Source of the DNA: Streptomyces sp. CB02414
Lineage (GTDB): Bacteria; Actinomycetota; Actinomycetes; Streptomycetales; Streptomycetaceae
Assembly: GCF_001905385.1 (NCBI RefSeq)
Contig: NZ_LIPF01000005.1
Coordinates: forward strand, 1-64,000
Reading direction: 5' to 3'
DNA: 64,000 bases
In this document: positions 62,279 to 64,000 of the stretch, piece by piece
Position numbering within the stretch: the first letter of the stretch is position 1
Layout of the letters: each line of letters begins with the position of its first letter
Notes under the pieces: model-generated
What the model was told of the DNA's origin: nothing
The model's input: only the letters and a program-made list of their open reading frames with translations
Databases searched by the model: none
Program-made: the position numbers and the translations under genes

Positions 62279-64000
62279 ATGCCGATACGCACGCGCTTCA
62301 CGATCTGGAGACCGCTCGCGACGGCGGCCACGGCCGCACTCATGGCAACCTTCCTCACGCCCGTCGCCACGGCACACCCCGCGACCCCGCGACAGAGCGA
62401 ACCGGTCCACTCCTACGACGACGCCATCCGCGAGGCCGTCTGGGTGGACACCGGGTACGACGGGGACGGCGACGGCGAGGACGACCGCGTCGCCGTCGAC
62501 GTCGTCCGCCCCCGCGAACCCGCCGCACAGGGCCGGAAGGTCCCCGTCATCATGGACGCCAGCCCGTACTACTCCTGCTGCGGGCGCGGCAACGAGAGCC
62601 AGAAGAAGACCTACGACGCCGACGGGAACGTCGTCGGGATGCCGCTGTACTACGACAACTACTTCGTACCGCGCGGCTACGCCTTCGTCGGCGTGGACCT
62701 GGCCGGAACCAACCGCTCCGACGGCTGCGTCGACGTCGGCGGACGCTCCGACATCCAGTCCGCCAAAGCCGTCGTCGACTGGCTCAACGGCCGCGCGAAG
62801 GCGTACACCAGCCGCACCGGCGGCGAGCGTGCCGAGGCCGGCTGGACCAACGGAAAAACCGGCATGATCGGCAAGAGCTGGGACGGCACCATCGCCAACG
62901 GCGTCGCCGCGACCGGCGTCGAGGGCCTGGAGACCATCGTCCCGATCGCCGCCATCTCCTCCTGGTACGACTACTACTTCAGCCAGGGCGCCCCGCTCTA
63001 CGACTCCGGCCCCGACTGGCTCTCCGACTACGTCAACAGCCCCGACGCCCGCGCCCACTGCGACGCCGTGCAGCAGAGGCTCGTCGACGGCGCCCCGCGC
63101 ACCGGCGACTGGACCCGGCTGTGGTCCGAGCGCGACTACGTGAAGGCCGCGAGCAAGGTGAGGGCGAGCGTCTTCCTTGTCCACGGCATGCAGGACCTCA
63201 ACGTCCGCATGCAGCACGTCGGCCCGTGGTGGAACGCCCTCGCGAAGAACGGCGTCGACCGCAAGATCTGGCTCTCCCAGACCGGCCACGTCGACCCCTT
63301 CGACTTCCGCCGCGCCGAGTGGGTCGACACCCTGCACCGCTGGTTCGACCACGAACTCCTCGGCTACGACAACGGCATCGACCGCGAGCCCATGGCCGAC
63401 ATCGAACGCCGCCCCGACCAGTGGGAGACGTCCAGGAGCTGGCCGCCGCGCTCCACCGCCGCCACCACCCTGCGCCTCGCCGACGGTGAGCGGCCGGGCG
63501 TCGGCACCCTCGGCCTGCGCCGCGACCGCGGCACCGAGACCTTCACCGACGACCCGGCGCTGAGCGAGACCGACTGGGCCGCGCACATCGACGAGCCGAC
63601 CCCGGGCAAGGCCGGCTTCGTCACCGGCCCGCTCGCCCGCGACCTGCGCCTGTCCGGCAGCTCCGAGGTCACCGTCACCGCGCGCTCCAGCGCCCCGACG
63701 GCCCACCTGTCCGCCGTACTCGTCGATCTCGGCCCCGACACCATCCGCGACTACGCCGACCGCGGCGAGGGCGTCACCACGCTCACCGACCGCACCTGCT
63801 GGGGCCCGAGCACCCCGGGCGACAGCTCGTGCTACCTGGAGACGGCGGCGAAGACCACCGACGTGGACTACACGGTCGTCAGCCGCGGCTGGGCCGATCT
63901 CGGCAACCACGCCTCCAAGTGGCACGGCCGCCCGCTGACCCCCGGCAAGGCGTACACCGTCACCCTGGACCTCGCGGCCACCGACCATGTCGTCCCCGCC
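62279..64000 (+). CDS. secreted X-prolyl dipeptidyl peptidase-like S15 hydrolase (cut by window end)
   Basis: The open frame from ATG 62279 runs 574 codons to the window edge without a stop. Signal peptide: RPLATAATAALMATFLTPVA ending near ATAHP. The alpha/beta hydrolase core has KTGMIGKSWDGTIANGVAAT (Ser nucleophile in GKSWDG, near 200), then DLAGTNRSDGCVDVGG and VHGMQDLNVRMQHVGPWWNA (Asp) and SQTGHVDPFDF (His). The C-terminal jelly-roll of the S15/CocE family begins near 440. Family members of about 650 residues cleave X-Pro dipeptides. TACCGT at 62267-62272 predicts leaderless transcription. About 10-15% of the C-terminus is probably beyond the window. Confidence 0.9.
   Translation, partial: MPIRTRFTIWRPLATAATAALMATFLTPVATAHPATPRQSEPVHSYDDAIREAVWVDTGYDGDGDGEDDRVAVDVVRPREPAAQGRKVPVIMDASPYYSCCGRGNESQKKTYDADGNVVGMPLYYDNYFVPRGYAFVGVDLAGTNRSDGCVDVGGRSDIQSAKAVVDWLNGRAKAYTSRTGGERAEAGWTNGKTGMIGKSWDGTIANGVAATGVEGLETIVPIAAISSWYDYYFSQGAPLYDSGPDWLSDYVNSPDARAHCDAVQQRLVDGAPRTGDWTRLWSERDYVKAASKVRASVFLVHGMQDLNVRMQHVGPWWNALAKNGVDRKIWLSQTGHVDPFDFRRAEWVDTLHRWFDHELLGYDNGIDREPMADIERRPDQWETSRSWPPRSTAATTLRLADGERPGVGTLGLRRDRGTETFTDDPALSETDWAAHIDEPTPGKAGFVTGPLARDLRLSGSSEVTVTARSSAPTAHLSAVLVDLGPDTIRDYADRGEGVTTLTDRTCWGPSTPGDSSCYLETAAKTTDVDYTVVSRGWADLGNHASKWHGRPLTPGKAYTVTLDLAATDHVVPA

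Overview
The window is high-GC actinobacterial DNA with dense, short-spaced genes, GTG/TTG starts next to strong ribosome binding sites, ATGA/GTGA stop-start overlaps and several leaderless promoters. It carries Streptomyces-specific families: an SsgA-like protein, a WhiB-like protein, a two-domain small laccase and the MarR regulator PcaV. Gene order matches what I remember of the right part of the Streptomyces coelicolor A3(2) chromosome, around SCO6682 to SCO6736 (pca SCO6697-6704, small laccase SCO6712, ssgD SCO6722, macrodomain SCO6735). I could not run a search, so take it as S. coelicolor or a very close relative.

Region by region. 0-2.6 kb: an XRE regulator coupled to an HExxH (ImmA/IrrE-like) protein, then a stand-alone MmyB-type ligand-binding protein. 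2.5-7.1 kb: a deletion scar joining a 5'-truncated ABC ATPase to an IclR remnant, then a vanillate-demethylase-type Rieske operon (vanA, a 60-residue small ORF, vanB) with an MHS-family transporter. 7.3-16.2 kb: Tat-exported phospholipase C, a DMT transporter/PAP2 pair facing a TetR regulator across a large dyad, a DUF2510 membrane protein, and a LAL-type ATPase without its usual LuxR domain. 16.2-23.3 kb: the protocatechuate operon pcaIJFHGBL under the divergent regulator PcaV. With vanAB this would give vanillate to protocatechuate to succinyl-CoA plus acetyl-CoA. 23.3-29.9 kb: a DUF3048 lipoprotein, a zinc alcohol dehydrogenase, and the ligase and polymerase halves of LigD as separate genes flanking an ABC-F ATPase that has its own leader peptide.

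29.9-37.3 kb: an extracellular redox group. It comprises a cupredoxin/Ig-repeat/DUF1080 protein and a ThuA-sugar dehydrogenase fusion (translationally coupled, with a TTA codon at residue 3), the small copper laccase, a LacI regulator with a perfect operator palindrome, and a WhiB-like protein. 37.3-47 kb: a 1,119-residue repeat protein, a soluble acyl-ACP desaturase behind 15-bp tandem repeats, a dimethylargininase, a UvrA-like ABC protein, and a second ABC-F gene with a consensus promoter resembling WhiB7/WblC targets plus an intrinsic-terminator attenuator. 47-52.7 kb: GPP34, ssgD, a secreted beta-propeller-like protein, small proteins, a YciI protein, endonuclease V, and a saccharopine-dehydrogenase-like oxidoreductase. 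52.9-58.3 kb: a CoA-transferase/racemase, thiolase and FadB-type operon with a convergent MerR regulator. 58.5-64 kb: an asparagine-type permease, a macrodomain protein, a secreted M1 peptidase and the 5' part of a secreted S15 peptidase.

No tRNA, rRNA, CRISPR array, insertion sequence or prophage was seen. The only broken genes found are those at the 3.25-kb scar.
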